Source: Sinohyriopsis cumingii (lineage: Eukaryota; Mollusca; Bivalvia; Unionida; Unionidae). Taken from it: a stretch of 64,000 nucleotides of DNA. The notes under the pieces were generated by a model. The model saw only the letters and a program-made list of their open reading frames with translations. It was not told where the DNA came from and ran no database searches. The stretch is taken from NCBI GenBank assembly GCA_028554795.2, contig CM068838.1, positions 127,817,428-127,881,427 of the forward strand, in the 5' to 3' direction. Made by a program: the position numbers and the translations under genes. This document shows, one piece after another, positions 26,961 to 40,399 of this stretch (within the stretch, counting starts at the first letter, position 1; every line of letters starts with the position of its first letter).

Positions 26961-27691
26961 ATGGAATCACAAAAGTGTCATATATGGAAACCATTTTTCT
27001 CTACTTCCATTTTGTTTGTTATCCATTATTTAAATGTATTTTTATATTTTGCAGTGGATGTTGATATATCATTTGAAGATTTGCAATACAGGTAAGCTTT
27101 GTGTTGATAAACCATTAAAAAAATATGTTCCAAAATTCTATCTACTTATTGTGCAGTACTTATTTTAGATAGAAAGCTATAAGTTACCAAAGTTCCGTCT
27201 AATACTAACTTTGGAGATAAAGCCTTTAGTTGTCAAAGTCCTGTGTAATTGTAATTTTTGATAGAAAGGCATAAGTTACTAAAGTCCTGTGTAATTTTAA
27301 TTTTTGATAGAAAGGCGTTAGTTGCCAAAGTCCTGTGTAATTCTAATTTTGGATAGAAAGTTATTAGTTGCCAACGCCCTGTGCAATAGTAATTTTTGGA
27401 TAGAAAGCCATTAGTTGCCAAAGTTCGCCTCTGATTCATTCTTGAATTAAACTGATGTCTCCCTTTAAAGACTATTTTTTTTTAATAGCTGATTGTGCTT
27501 CGCCATGTGTACAAGTTGTAATTTTAGTCTCATTTAGGGGTGGCATTGCAGAAACCTATAAACCACTGGGCACCATTTTCTCCTCTAAAATTAGAATTCA
27601 CTGGATTTTTTTTACTGCATATATTTTTAGATTTGAAGATATTGAATATTATGGCAGCCTTATCGATGTGAACACCAAGAAAGTTGAATAG
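26961..27691 (+). CDS. Doubtful two-exon small gene with N-terminal hydrophobic segment
   Basis: Exon 26961-27091 opens with ATG and gives a hydrophobic stretch (about residues 12-34), then an acidic segment VDVDISFEDLQY. It ends at a good donor (GTAAGC). A matching-phase acceptor at 27631 adds FEDIEYYGSLIDVNTKKVE and a stop at 27689-27691, for 63 residues in all. The FED-x-(Q/E)Y segment occurs once in each exon. Alternatively the acceptor at 27054/27055 makes the first part an internal exon of a longer gene, such as the tail of another receptor. No family recognised. It rests on splice signals and phase match only. Confidence 0.25.
27165..27430. repeat. ~46-bp minisatellite inside the 26961-27691 interval
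   Basis: Five imperfect copies with AAAGTCCTGTGTAATTNTAA, TTTTTGATAGAAAGGC and TTAGTTGCC parts. Confidence 0.8.
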
Positions 27692-28095
27692 TAAAAATAT
27701 CGATTTCAAAAAAGACTATGATGTACTTGAAAAAAAACAAAACAAACAACAATATAATACATTTGAAAAAATGTTTATAATTCTGGCCCACATGCAGTAT
27801 TCTCGTTTTTGCATCATTTTAACGTATTGGGATACCACGCAAGCACATTAGCACGCATGTCAAATATTAGAGTAAAAAAAAACACATTTAGTTATAATTT
27901 CGTACATAGTTGCAGCTAAAACGTATCTAAAAGTGAAGGAAACAAAATTAAAAACAACGTTATTCTTGTACTGGGAATCGGACGAAATGTTTCAGCTAAC
28001 ATCGTTATAGGTCATAAAAATAGTGCAAAAATGATGAAGGTCTGAGTCCATAATGGTGTATGCGCCACATATGTGGATCTTTGTGTAGCTACATC

Positions 28096-28154
28096 CATAC
28101 ATACATACATACATACATACATACATACATACATACATACATACATACATACAA
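28096..28154. repeat. (CATA)n microsatellite
   Basis: About 14 perfect CATA units. Confidence 0.95.
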
Positions 28155-29030
28155 TTTAGAAAGATAGATATATAGATGCATTTAAAATGTACAGCAGAGT
28201 TTGACACCGGTTTTTATATTTACTCAAAATGTGTCAGTTAAATGTATATGAGTGGAAACGTGTTCTAATTAATTTCCAATATTAGATTCTCTCCTTGTAT
28301 GTCCTGGTGTTAGTAATATTTCTTTGGGTTACCGCGACGGAGAAATTTTAAGAAGGTATTTGTCCTTTCAGTTATTCGATTTTAGTCACCGCTTGTTGTC
28401 TCCCTTTCTGCCTATCGTTCTTTGGAGTGTGTAGAGAGGAAATTCGATTCTTAAAATTCTGATTATTGTATCACTGAGGTGTGAAGTCGCATCGTCATTT
28501 AGAATTCAGATCCGTTGCTGTCATACATAGTCTATTATTAGAAGGCTCAAGGTTTTTCCCCTAGTAATTTTAGACTTAACGTCGTGCCAGAATGTTTATG
28601 AGAAATTTTGGATAAAGCAAGATAAAATGTTTTAGCACAGAAGTTACAAGTCAAATTTATACATATTTTACGCAAAACTATTACCTTTTAACTGTATTAC
28701 TGTGTCAGAATGGTTGTTTTACAGTCAAAAGATTTTTTTTTCTAAGTTTGCAAATATTTAAACAATACAGATCCATGTCAGCTGTTGCGTTTTACAGGTC
28801 AATATCAGTGCTTTTATCACACACACATACACACACACAAACACACACATGGTATTTGAGAATTATTTTTCACTGTAATATATGAGGCAATGATTTTGTT
28901 GAAGAAAGAGTTTAGATAAATGTGATATTTGTTATTTAACATGGTGTCACTTTACAGGATTACACAGCGCAAGGTACAGATCACATCTATTCACTCAGAT
29001 CGTTGCAACAAGAGAGAATGGATGTGGTCT

Positions 29031-29033
<3 letters not shown>

Positions 29034-29102
<69 letters not shown>
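29034..29102. repeat. (TA)n microsatellite
   Basis: About 34 TA units upstream of receptor gene C. Confidence 0.95.
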
Positions 29103-29105
<3 letters not shown>

Positions 29106-29614
29106 AGCTATAGTTTAGATATGTGACGATTTTTTTCTTCTTAGCTGTATAAAGGAGTGGCGTCGCAAGGTCTTATACTAGGTACAGGTCCTGTCTCGAT
29201 CATCTAAAATAAGAAATGTGCATGTAGTTATCAACTTTATTTATTTAGCTTTCTGAACTATTGTGTGTGTTAGCCGCGAACTTGACCACCTGACAAACAT
29301 ACAGCGGAATGATAAAATCTAGGATGCAATTTATATCATATATAAATTTTATTTTAAAGTATATTTTGCTCTGAGAACATATTTTTGTGCACGTTCAGGA
29401 AATCTTTCCATACATGCAAGTACGGTCAGAAGAAATCGTAGATCCTCAGAGAAGTTTTTCACGTTGTCACGTGGGGGATAAACGTTTTAGTAATCAGCTC
29501 CACACTTGGAATTTGGAAGTTAACATGTATTGATTATTTATTCGCAGGTTGTGATTGACTGTGATATTTTCTGAAGGCTGTGACTGACTGTGATATTTTC
29601 TAAAGCTGTTGATC

Positions 29615-30661
29615 ATGACTAAAATTTATTATATCCTGCTGTGCATTGTTTTCATCTGGAGAAAAATACTTGCAGGTGAGTTCAGTTTTCCAAGGCTCTT
29701 CCTCCACCAGTTATACTGCCCGCCATGCATAACCTATCTTGTGCTGAAAAATGGCGTTAAACCCAACAACAACAACAACAACAACAACAATAGCAACATT
29801 AATCTTATGTAGTTTTTTTCTAATTCTTTGAGGTTCGTAGTAGACATTGAATTTCACCAATTATTATACTATTTAAATGCTTTCACAGTAATTAAGCATA
29901 AAACATGTTTTTATTGAGTCATTATATATTAGTTTTTTATATTACTGTTTTATATTTTTAAGACATTCACAGTCCATTATTCAAAAGCCTATACATGCGT
30001 TTCTTTTTTTTAAAAAAAAAACAGCTGATTTAATTTGTTCGCTACTTGTGCATTTCAGAAGATGTAACAAAGTGCAAGAGCGACGAATACTTCGACGATA
30101 AAACTGGAAACTGTGACAAATGTAAACCTATATGTGATATATCTGACTGTTCGCATGTCTGTCCTTGTAAGTATTATACTTTTCGTTATGATATAGAAAT
30201 CATATAATACTTCTTAATAATAGAAATCGTCTTATATTTCACAATAATAGAAATCAAAGGATATTTCTCAATAATATAAATCATAGGATATTTTTCAATA
30301 CATTCCTCTCCTGAAATAAATGTACAAAATTTCCAAGTGATTCAAGACCTTATACATTCTGCTCCTTTTGAAATCTTGATATTATACCGTAAATTTGTCT
30401 CTACAGCCATCTCCCTTTTTTGCAGTTTATACATCAACTATACCCGGATCTACTTACCCCCAATACGACTCTAGAATTGTTGGACTAATTACTGGATGTC
30501 TTGTGGGATTGTTTGTCATTCTGGCTACTCTGCTCTGGTACTGCTTCTACAAACGTCATTGTAAAATAAGGAATATCCAAACCAAAAACCTACCGGAGTC
30601 GAAAGAACCAGTACAAGCTACAGAGGATGTTCAAGAGAGACAGCTGCTAAATCCGGTCTAG
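29615..30661 (+). CDS. BCMA/TACI-like short TNF receptor, gene C (3 exons, 134 aa)
   Basis: Type I receptor with exons 29615-29675, 30059-30166 and 30426-30661, phase 1 throughout. Exon 1 encodes a signal peptide (residues 1-20). Exon 2 (21-56) holds the C-x12-C-x2-C-x3-C-x4-C-x3-C module with DEYFDDKTGNC. It is the most diverged copy, with charged residues replacing the APL/AV parts of the others. Exon 3 gives a short stalk, a membrane span (about 74-98), basic KRHCK and a 36-residue tail. The tail contains PVQAT (118-122), matching the PxQxT TRAF2/3-binding consensus used by TACI- and CD40-type receptors. An AG at 30407-30408 precedes the chosen acceptor (30425) but is out of phase with the membrane-span frame. 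An AATAAA at 31402-31407 is a possible poly(A) signal. Function is inferred from family likeness. Confidence 0.82.
29690..29800 (+). repeat. V-domain-like SINE tail in intron 1 of gene C
   Basis: Carries the same CTCTTCCTCCACCA, CTGAAAAATGGCGTTAAACC and (AAC)n end seen at 115-325. It begins only about 15 bases after the splice donor. Confidence 0.55.
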
Positions 30662-31810
30662 TCTAGCCAATCATACATAGATTTAACCAACATGACTTAT
30701 GCGTGGACTTCAACTTAAACCAGCAATCTTATTGGCTAAAATTAAGTCTCTTCGATCGACAAATCAAATGTTTTATATCTAAACTTAACTTAAGGACTTG
30801 TGTTAGCGAAATCAGTGCAAACTTTAGCCTTTTAAATGCGTTCCTTTTATCAACTTGCAATATTATTGTCTTTGTTTTGTGTAACGTACATTGTACCATT
30901 ATAAGGAGAACAGGTCGGAAAGTTTCCCTTGGAAATCGATTTATAGTAAAAGTTGCTCAATAATCCCCATACGATATACCAGAATATTTAAATATTCACT
31001 GATGTTTAAAACTGTCTGTGATTCATGAGGATATATTAAGCTATCCAGCAGGTAAAAGCTGCCAGGGTCTGCAAACGTCGACGAGATTTGCGGAACGGAA
31101 TACATTTTACACGGATTACAAGTGGGACTGGGTATTTGTCTGTGTTACAAGGACTCCGAGCACACCATTACACCCTCCTTACAATTAAATCATGGTTGAA
31201 TACGCGTATCAATAAAACAAATCGATCATTGTCAAAGTTTTGTTTCCAAAAATTAGTTGAAGGGACATTGTAGATGAGCATGGTGTTGGATTCTTGGAGT
31301 TTCTCCCGAAAATGATCAATATTTCAAGGACGATAACTCTTACGGCACATAAACAATTGTACCTTCAGCTATTGTACAGCATTTCTTACGTGCCATTATA
31401 AAATAAACTTAATCTGCATTATGTACATGTGAAAGGTGGCACTACGTTATATCCCTTTATCTTTTCATATGCAAACTTTTCGTTCGTAATCTTAAAAAGC
31501 AGTAATGTTAATCCTTATGGAAATTCTATCATTTTAAGTGAATCAGACTGTACGCATTATGTTATTATTTATACAAATAATAAGAATGCATTATAACTAT
31601 GATTGAATTTTTACATTTTTAAAACGTACTGACTTTATTCACAGTGTGATAAATGCAGACTTAATTGTACGTAAGGTGTGCATTTTACTCGTTAACTACT
31701 TCTTTACAGTATTTATGACGTCACATAACCACCGTTTTATGCATCATTGTACATGTGTTTAAACTTTTAATGTGTGTTTTGTACTTCATATACTTGAATA
31801 TTGTGTGTAT

Positions 31811-31811
31811 G

Positions 31812-31860
<49 letters not shown>
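31811..31860. repeat. (AG)n microsatellite
   Basis: About 25 AG units. Confidence 0.95.
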
Positions 31861-31864
<4 letters not shown>

Positions 31865-32088
31865 CTATTGTGTTTACAACGAAGCATGGTAAATGAAATC
31901 GCTCGTCAAGTTTATCATTAAATAATGGGAGGCGACATTAATAAAATTTAATTAAAATGTCTAATTATTATTATCACCCTAGAAAAGGGATAGCTGCCTC
32001 TTCATTCAATGTCACTTTGATTTGTATTTCATACTTATAAATCTCAGGCATAATGCAAAACATTTATGGTTAAGTTACATCTTCAAAA

Positions 32089-32272
32089 AAAGCAGTGGCT
32101 AGTAACCGCCCGACCAATCACAGCAACTGCACTGGGCGGGTGGGGAGTTGGGGATGCAGACCCAGTATGGGGCCAACATTCTCATCAAACATATGTTTCT
32201 TTTTATTATGAGAGGGCCTCAGATTGAGTTTCTACGAGGGTGGGGGCCAGATATTTCGCAACGCCACTCTCA
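32089..32272. mobile_element. Possible hAT-like MITE
   Basis: The left end reads GCAGTGGCTAG and the right end, reversed, reads GAGAGTGGCGT, a weak terminal inverted repeat of the CAGTGGCG type. TCAAAA-rich sequence lies outside both ends. It is G-rich, unlike its surroundings. Weak evidence. Confidence 0.3.
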
Positions 32273-32639
32273 AAAGTGAATATAGTAGTTGTAATATGTG
32301 GTAGTTTTTAAATCTTGTATATGTGTCCATTATTTTTTCTCTTATTTGTTATATATTTATTCTAAATATCAATCTACTTATCCATATGATATAGTCAGAT
32401 TTTATTACAATTATGCGAGTTTTGTTTATTTGAGAAAGAGAACAGGTGAGTCTTGTTTATTAGAGAAAGTAAACAGGTAGTAATGGATTCAGTTCTACAG
32501 AATAATTAAAAATGTCTGAAAATGCAAGAAATCGATTTATTTACTCACCAATCTGTAGACATATTCTTGATGCACAGACGTTTATGACAATTAATTTTTT
32601 CCACAAAAATAATGTATCCGTATAATTTATATACTTAAA

Positions 32640-33040
32640 ATCCACATATGTATTCGTAGAACTATATATACTTAGAATCCACATATGTGTCCACAGAACT
32701 ATATATACTTAGAATCCACATATGTGTCCATAGAACTATATATACTCAGAATCAACACATGTATCCGTAGAACTATATATACTTTGAATCCACATATGTA
32801 TCCACAGAACTATATATACTTAGAATCCACATATGTGTCCATAGAACTATATATACTTAGAATCCGCACACGTATCCGTAGAACTATATGTACTTTGGAT
32901 CCACATATGTATCCACAGAACTATATATATTTAGAATCCACATATGTGTATGTAGAAATATATATACTTAGAATCCACATATGTATTCATATAACTATAT
33001 CTTGTATCCGCACAAGTATCTGCAAAACTATATATATTGT
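32640..33040. repeat. 38-bp minisatellite
   Basis: About ten copies of a unit with GAACTATATATACTTAGAAT and CCACATATGTGTCC. Some units vary (CACACG, ATTCAT). The 123-codon plus-strand open frame across it is read-through. Confidence 0.85.
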
Positions 33041-33785
33041 TACGAGTCTGTCTTAAAATAAACAATAGGAAGTGAAACTTGCAATTTAAGTAAAAACAAG
33101 TTGTTTATTTCTCTACAATACAAAGTGCACTTTCAATATTGTGAATTAAATTGCAAATAATCCTAAATGTCCTATCACAAGTCCAAATATACAGAACATT
33201 CCGAATGAATTCCAATAGACTTGAATGCCCTGATGCGCCACAAAAATGCAGTCCATAATGTCTTTGAATGAGTAACAATAATTCCAAAATAATGTGCTAC
33301 TCCAGACTAAATGGGTGGTTAATAATTCCAATGAATAATTGAAAAAAAAAGTCCCTCTTAAATTATATACCGAATATTACTCTATTATGGGCATATACAC
33401 AGAATAAAATAATCCACACCTTTGAATCAGTGGGATCCAAGCACACGAATTTTCAATTTGCTTGACCATTTGAATCCAAGACCCTGTAATATATAAAAAA
33501 TTGTAAATAAGTCACTTTAAAACTTTTTAATATGGTTTATTTCAGAATGTATACTTATAAGCGAATATTGTATTAAAGATGAGTGAATACATTTTAGGAA
33601 ATACAGTCACATGCGTATGTAAATCATACATGAATAAAAGTAATAGGACAACTAGTTCAGTGAAAAGTAATGATAATATTCTCTCTAGAACTTCAGTCAC
33701 GGAACGGACGTGCCATATTACATGGCTGAACATTGGTGCAACTAAAAGAACATGAATGGAACAATCAGTAACGAGTGTGTGTGTG
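33041..33785. other. Intergenic, nothing recognised
   Basis: AT-rich. Two overlapping minus-strand frames around 33105-33331 lack domains. Confidence 0.5.
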
Positions 33786-33786
33786 T

Positions 33787-34095
33787 GATTTGGATTTTTA
33801 ACGTAGCTTTAACGATCTTTTAGTCATATCACTACGATGTCTGCAATGTGGCAGTTTACAGTGATGTCTAGCACTGGGGCATCATGCCGCAGACATGTAG
33901 CATGATGTCCCACACAGTCACATTATCATGACACCAGGTCTACCAGTCCTAACACTAACCTCTTAATGCTGAGCGTCAAGCGAGGCAGCTGTTAGCACAA
34001 TTTTTGCAAGTCTTTGGTATGACTCGGCCGGGGATCAAACGCACGACCTCCCGCATCCGAAGCGGAGCTCTAACCACTAGGGCACCTGAGCGGTC
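33787..34095 (-). repeat. tRNA-derived SINE, near full length
   Basis: On the minus strand the tRNA-like head has an A-box (GCCCTAGTGGTTAGAGC) and a B-box region (GTGCGTTTGATCCCC). The body follows, with AGCTGCCTCGCTTGACGCTC, a GGTGTCATGATAATGTGAC segment and a terminal AGCTACGTTAAAAATCC. Related copies: 38768-39005, 40400-40665, 41101-41231, 51051-51355 and 57973-58276. Confidence 0.8.
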
Positions 34096-34099
34096 TATG

Positions 34100-35491
34100 T
34101 GTTGATCGTTTCTTTGACGATCTATTTGTGCTCAACATATTTAATACTATTGTCAGTTCAGAACGTCTTTGCCTTGTCTTTTCCTGTCTTTTTCTGTCTT
34201 TGTGCGTCTTTGTGTTGTACTCGAACCATAAAATATCACTGATATACATGATATACATAATATACATATTTCTTAACTTAATTTTTAAAAAAAATGAAAC
34301 TTAACAATAACAGGCATTTTTCAGAGAAGTAAAGTTTAAAACCTTCTTTGCGCGCTTCTCATTTCTCAATATTTACCACGTGTATTTTAAAATATTTGCC
34401 GCCACGGAATTTACTGCTTCAAAGTTCATTATTAAATGAGATTACACGTGTTAGAAATAATGATAAGAACATTCTATTTTTTTGACAAAAGACATTTTTG
34501 AATCCTTATAATAATTTATTACAACCGTGGGTGCAAAAAGACATTCAAAGTACAGAAAAAACAAACAGCAGTTGGACAATAGAAACATTAATATTTTATA
34601 AAATTGGAATCAATATTCAGTTCTTTCTCCTATTTACAGTTTAAAATTTCTATTTGTCGTCTTTGCCATGTCTTTGCCCTATTCCTGCGTGGTGTTTAGT
34701 AGGGCCATAGTTAAGGTGTAATGCCTTCGTGTCTTGCCGTTTAGAAGAGTTGTCATATTAAAGAGGGCAATATAAATAAAAACCTCAGTGCGCATTGCAG
34801 TTTAATCACGATTACTGAATGAAAGGCATCTAGTCCCAGATCCGTTAAGTGTAATACATAGTTGAGTTTCTTAGACGTTACTTTACGCTATGTTTACCTT
34901 GTGTTGCGTAACTGCTGCGTTCGGATGATTTGACGCTAAGGCCATGCTAGATATAGCCATGAGTTATGACCGTGTTTTGCAATACAACTGTTGCATTCCT
35001 TTACAACTATTGTAAATCACTGTGTCGTGATTCCTTGTGTTGCAAAAAAACATAACATCACCTGATAAACTGGCACCAACCAAAAATAAGTAAGGCCAAA
35101 ATAGCTGCAGAGTTTTGCCTAGGTCCTGAAACAAGGACTTGAATTCTTAAGTATAAGAAAATGGGACTCTCTTGCAGAAAGATACAGTGTAATTTTTGAA
35201 GAACGCATTAAATAAAAACTACAAGGATGTCGATTTAGTTAATTCTGATTGAAATTGGAAGTTTCTGGGGACTTGGGTTGCCAGTTAAACTCGAGAGATG
35301 GGAGAAGGCTTAAGCCGATAGTGAGAAAATGTATTAACATGTTACCGAATCAAAACCCAGAATTATCTGTCGCGACAATTAAGGGCAGGATATAATATAA
35401 GTTTCGTTTAATCGTTTTGAATAACTACAATTGTAGATTCAGAAAAGCCATATGACTACACACATGCAGATGCAAGGACAGTCAACTTACA

Positions 35492-35563
<72 letters not shown>

Positions 35564-35980
35564 GCAAGATTAGATATGTGAATTGATGCATTAAAGAAAC
35601 ACGAGAGTTTTCGAAATATTACTTCTGTAGATGCATTTAGCCTTATCGATCGAATGAATAATTTTACCTAATATCGATTATTCGTAAACGTGAGTTGGAC
35701 AGCAGGTTTATTTTTGCTGCCAGTGATGGTATTTGAGAAATGCAAGGAATATAAGGGTCAAATATGCATTTTTTTCTACGTAACATTACATATAGTTATT
35801 CTTTATTTAGTTCAAGTGAACTTTCGTTGCAAAATTACAATCTTATCACAACATCACCAATAACAGATTTTCATAAATTAACAAAATTCATTTGGAGCAC
35901 ATACTATTATTGAGTCTATGTGTAACAAGAATTCTAAGGTTTTAAAACTCGTATCACCGCGCTTAACATGTATGACCTCA
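34100..35980. other. Intergenic, no supported gene
   Basis: Contains a (CA)n array at 35496-35562. No coding region identified. Confidence 0.6.
35496..35562. repeat. (CA)n microsatellite
   Basis: About 33 CA units with one interruption (AA) near 35529. Confidence 0.95.
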
Positions 35981-35982
35981 CC

Positions 35983-36297
35983 CTGACGTTTGAGACTCTT
36001 CAGTACGCATATCATGGTAAGAACTGTCTGACGTTTGAGACTCTTCAGTACGCATATCATGGTAAGAACTGTCTGACGTTTGAGACTCTTCAGTACGCAT
36101 ATCATGGTAAGAACTGTCTGACGTTTGAGACTCTTCAGTACGCATATCATGGTAAGAACTGTCTGACGTTTGAGACTCTTCAGTACGCATATCATGGTAA
36201 GAACTGTCTGACGTTTGAGACTCTTCAGTACGCATATCATGGTAAGAACTGTCTGACGTTTGAGACTCTTCAGTACCTATATCATGGTAAGAACTGT
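35983..36297. repeat. 45-bp minisatellite, seven near-identical copies
   Basis: Units start at 35983, 36028, 36073, 36118, 36163, 36208 and 36253. Each contains TGACGTTTGAGACTCTTCAG and CATATCATGGTAAGAACTG. Only the last copy shows a clear difference (ACCTATATC). The period is a multiple of three, so frames stay open on both strands with a 15-residue repeat. No flanking coding evidence. Confidence 0.9.
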
Positions 36298-36439
36298 CAC
36301 ATGGGCATTTATGAGATAAATATATGCATTTTTTTCAAGCCCAATGAATTTGATCATGATTATATGGTGAGGATCTTAATGGATTTACAGACATGATCCT
36401 GGAGATAAGTCAAGTTGGGGGTAAAGATGGACCCAGAAC

Positions 36440-36545
36440 CAATAGTAATTTGGTAATTTGGCAGACATGTGCGGGTATCGATCCCGCAAACCTTCGATTA
36501 TGTTTCTGAAGCCCTACCAACTAAACTACCCGGCTACCCATTGAT
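36440..36545 (-). repeat. tRNA-like SINE head
   Basis: The minus strand has an A-box (TAGTTTAGTTGGTAGGGC) and a B-box (GGGATCGATACCC) in tRNA-like spacing. The acceptor arm does not pair with the sequence after the T-arm, so a SINE head is favoured over a tRNA gene. Confidence 0.5.
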
Positions 36546-36837
36546 GTTAATAATTTGAAATCACAACTAATTACAGTTCCAAATCATACATCATTCTTTT
36601 AAATTTGAATAGATGTATTTTACAATATATGGCGAAGACGAATAAGCCATATGATATATGGAATTTAATTATACAAATGAGTGTCTGCTGTAGCTTGAGT
36701 TGTGACCGATATTATGGAAGAGCCAACAAGGCAATCATTTATATGGTAAACTAAATTTCAGACTGTAAGATATTTCACTAGAAATCGGGTATACGCTACT
36801 TTAAAAGCCACATGACTAACCGTCTAATCAGAGTGAG

Positions 36838-37920
<1,083 letters not shown>

Positions 37921-37924
37921 GAGG

Positions 37925-38100
37925 AGGGGGGGGGCAACCGGGAATATATCCCCGGGGCCCGGGCCCTTAAGGGAGCTTGGGCCGAACAACACTTTTTAAT
38001 TTTATAAAAGAAATTTTTTGTTTAAACAAGAACGAGGAGAGGCTCGGGTGTTTCTTACCCCAGGGCCCGTGATCGCTCTCAACGGCCCTGGGTTGGCTGC
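37925..38100. repeat. Dispersed repeat, copy 2
   Basis: Second copy of the element at 26760-26915: a short G-run, CAACCGGGAATATATC, TTGGGCCGAACAACACTTTT, an AACGAGGAGAGGCTCGGG segment and a CAGGGCCCGTGATCGCTCT end. This copy has an extra CCCGGGCCCTTAAGGG-like piece. Confidence 0.75.
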
Positions 38101-38765
38101 GAATGTGGGAGGGGGATTTGAATTTAGTGGAGTTGGTATGGGGGTTTGGTGCCTACAGGCAAGGTGATGGGTGCGTAACTCGCTACAACGGGGTTAAATT
38201 CTCAGTAGGGGACGAATTATGATTCCCAAACCTGTATGTTAATATAATTTCTGTGTGTATATGAAATGATACTGAATGTTACACCAAAGCTTCATGTTTA
38301 TGTATTAACTGCAGATATCTATTATATAATAAATATTCTGTTTTAACAAAGTTCAAAAGGTGTATAGATGTAACAGATATTTCATATGAATCAGAATACG
38401 ATAATCAGAGGTCAGTAAAAAGAAAGGAAGAAAGAGGAACAATTGGATTATGAGTGAGAAGGTGTGGAGTCAGGACCGGCCATTACAGGCGGGAAACGTT
38501 TTCCTACAAACAGGATGCCACGATTATTGGCGCAGAATGCAAAGTTCGGTGGGGTGATTTCTGGTGGCATGGCGCCGCGGTTAAGGGGCGCGGAATTGGG
38601 GTGTCATTTTCCTTAGTTCGCACAGGGAGTCATTTCCCATAGGGACGACCCTGTGTGGATTATTCCCTTATTTCCGTAATTAAGTAAGTGGATAAATAAT
38701 TGAATAAATAATTTTAAAAAATGTGAATTTCAAAGTAGATTATAACAATAAGAAATTGTGCCTGA
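38101..38765. other. Intergenic with a GC-richer patch
   Basis: 38540-38690 is GC-richer (GGTGGCATGGCGCCGCGGTT and CCCTGTGTGGATTATTCCC). It shares a TGTGGATTAT piece with 2120-2140, suggesting an old repeat that I cannot classify. Confidence 0.4.
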
Positions 38766-38767
38766 GT

Positions 38768-39005
38768 GATTTGGATTTTTAACGTAGCTATAACAATTGT
38801 TCAGCCATAACGCTACGATGTCTGCACTGTCGTAGTTTATAGTTATGTCTGCCCAGTCACATTATCCTAATACACGGCCGTCCAGTCCTAACACTAACAT
38901 CTTAATGCTAAGCGCCAAGCGAGGCAGCTGCTAGTACCATTTATATAAGTCTTTGATATGACTCTTCCGAGGTTCGAACCCGAGACCTTCCGCATCCTAA
39001 TCGGC
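38768..39005 (-). repeat. tRNA-derived SINE, head-truncated
   Basis: Same family as 33787-34095. The body is intact from GATTTGGATTTTTAACGTAGC, and the tRNA-like head breaks off after GAACCCGAGACCTTCCGCAT. Confidence 0.75.
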
Positions 39006-39980
39006 ATAAAACGAAAATAACTACATCTGAGATAATCATAATTGTGATCACCATGCAAATAAGGGACCATTCATCGTGTAATTAAGATATATATTGGTAG
39101 AGATATTTTCCAAATTCAACATTTCTTTTAAACATGCTTGCAATCAGTCCTATCTTAAATCCTGTTTAGTCAATTTTAGAACTTCAGATAAAATTAAAAA
39201 TTAAAACCCCGCTTGAACTTCGAAAGATTACAGTTTTAACTTAAAAATTATTTAAATTAAAATAATATTTTATTAATCATTTACCTCTTTCCAAAAATTA
39301 CTGCATTTGTTGTTTGCTCTACTGATTACTGCTAACAAACTGCCCTGACCCAGACCTGCTGGTGCAATACGAGATAGCAGAACTTGGTCTTCGTATTTTG
39401 CAGTTGGACTTGACTTATAAGTGAGTTATGCGGTATCTTCGTCATCTTCTCCACATAATTCTGCATAAAGTTGCAATCAGTGAGATGAGATGGGATCCCC
39501 TCTTCTACGACCTCTATATAGGCTGGAAGAAAAACATCGACATATAACCCTTCCGTAAAATGCACGATTCTGATCCATTATAGTGTATTCTAACCTATCT
39601 ACCTAGTCAGACCAAATTAAAAGAAACTAAACACACATCCCTACATTTCCACGAAACAGTTTCGAAGTTAATAGACAATACAAAAAGATAGGATTTCTTG
39701 TTTTCTGGTTTCAAATGAGATATCATAATTTCTATTAAAAAAATCCAGGATCGGCGTTCCACTTATACATCCTTTTGATTCCCGGTGCGTTATATCACCT
39801 ATTGTGGTTTTGTTAATCTATTAGCTATAAATATGAATCCATTTTTTTATACAATACTTAATAAATACGATGGCCTGCAATTTTTAAAATATCGTTGTTT
39901 ATTGTTCAATTGGCTGTAACATACATCCGGAGGGGCTATTCCTCTTGAAATCTCATCTTTAAAATAAATACCGGGTTTGA
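39006..39980. other. Intergenic, nothing recognised
   Basis: AT-rich. One minus-strand frame (39332-39565) has no domain or splice support. Confidence 0.5.
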
Positions 39981-39982
39981 CA

Positions 39983-40253
39983 GTGCTAGTACGTCGTTAC
40001 ATTAATACACTAATCGGTGCTACTGTGTCGTTACATTAATACGCTAATCGGTGCTACTGTGTCGTTACATTAATACGCTAATCGGTGCTACTGTGTCGTT
40101 ACATTAATACGCTAATCGGTGCTACTGTGTCGTTACATTAATACGCTAATCGGTGCTACTGTGTTGTTACATTAATACGCTAATCGGTGCTACTGTGTCG
40201 TTACATTAATACGCTAATCGGTGATACTGGGTCGTTACATTAATACGCTAATC
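39983..40253. repeat. 34-bp minisatellite
   Basis: Eight copies of a unit with TCGTTACATTAATACGCTAA and TCGGTGCTACTG. Inner copies are almost identical. Confidence 0.9.
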
Positions 40254-40399
40254 AGGATCAATTAAAAGAGTAGACAGTGTACTATAAAAAAGTGATTTAA
40301 GTCTTTCATTTGTTTTTCTTTACCAAAAGCTTGGCTAAACTGACATGTCTGAAACATGTCCAAGCTATTTTGAAGTAACCACAAGAAATGCATGTTGAC

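Larger units (their letters stand above)
27700..29600. other. Intergenic, no supported gene
   Basis: Contains a (CATA)n array at 28096-28154, a CA-rich patch near 28818 and a (TA)n array at 29034-29102. No domain found. Confidence 0.6.
30670..32635. other. Intergenic, no supported gene
   Basis: Follows gene C. Contains an (AG)n array at 31811-31860 and a possible MITE at 32089-32272. No coding signal. Confidence 0.6.

Noticed and set aside
30405-30425. Alternative acceptor (CTCTACAG) for the last exon of gene C.
   Set aside because: Its phase would put the membrane-span frame out of register. The TTTTTTGCAG acceptor 18 bases on is in phase.
32685-33056. 123-codon plus-strand frame rich in cysteine and isoleucine.
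   Set aside because: It is read-through of the 38-bp minisatellite, and the cysteines come from the repeated TGTCC/TATCC unit rather than a domain.
35968-36396. 142-codon plus-strand and 120-codon minus-strand frames with a 15-residue repeat.
   Set aside because: They are the 45-bp minisatellite read through. Both strands and several frames are equally open, which indicates repeat structure rather than coding.
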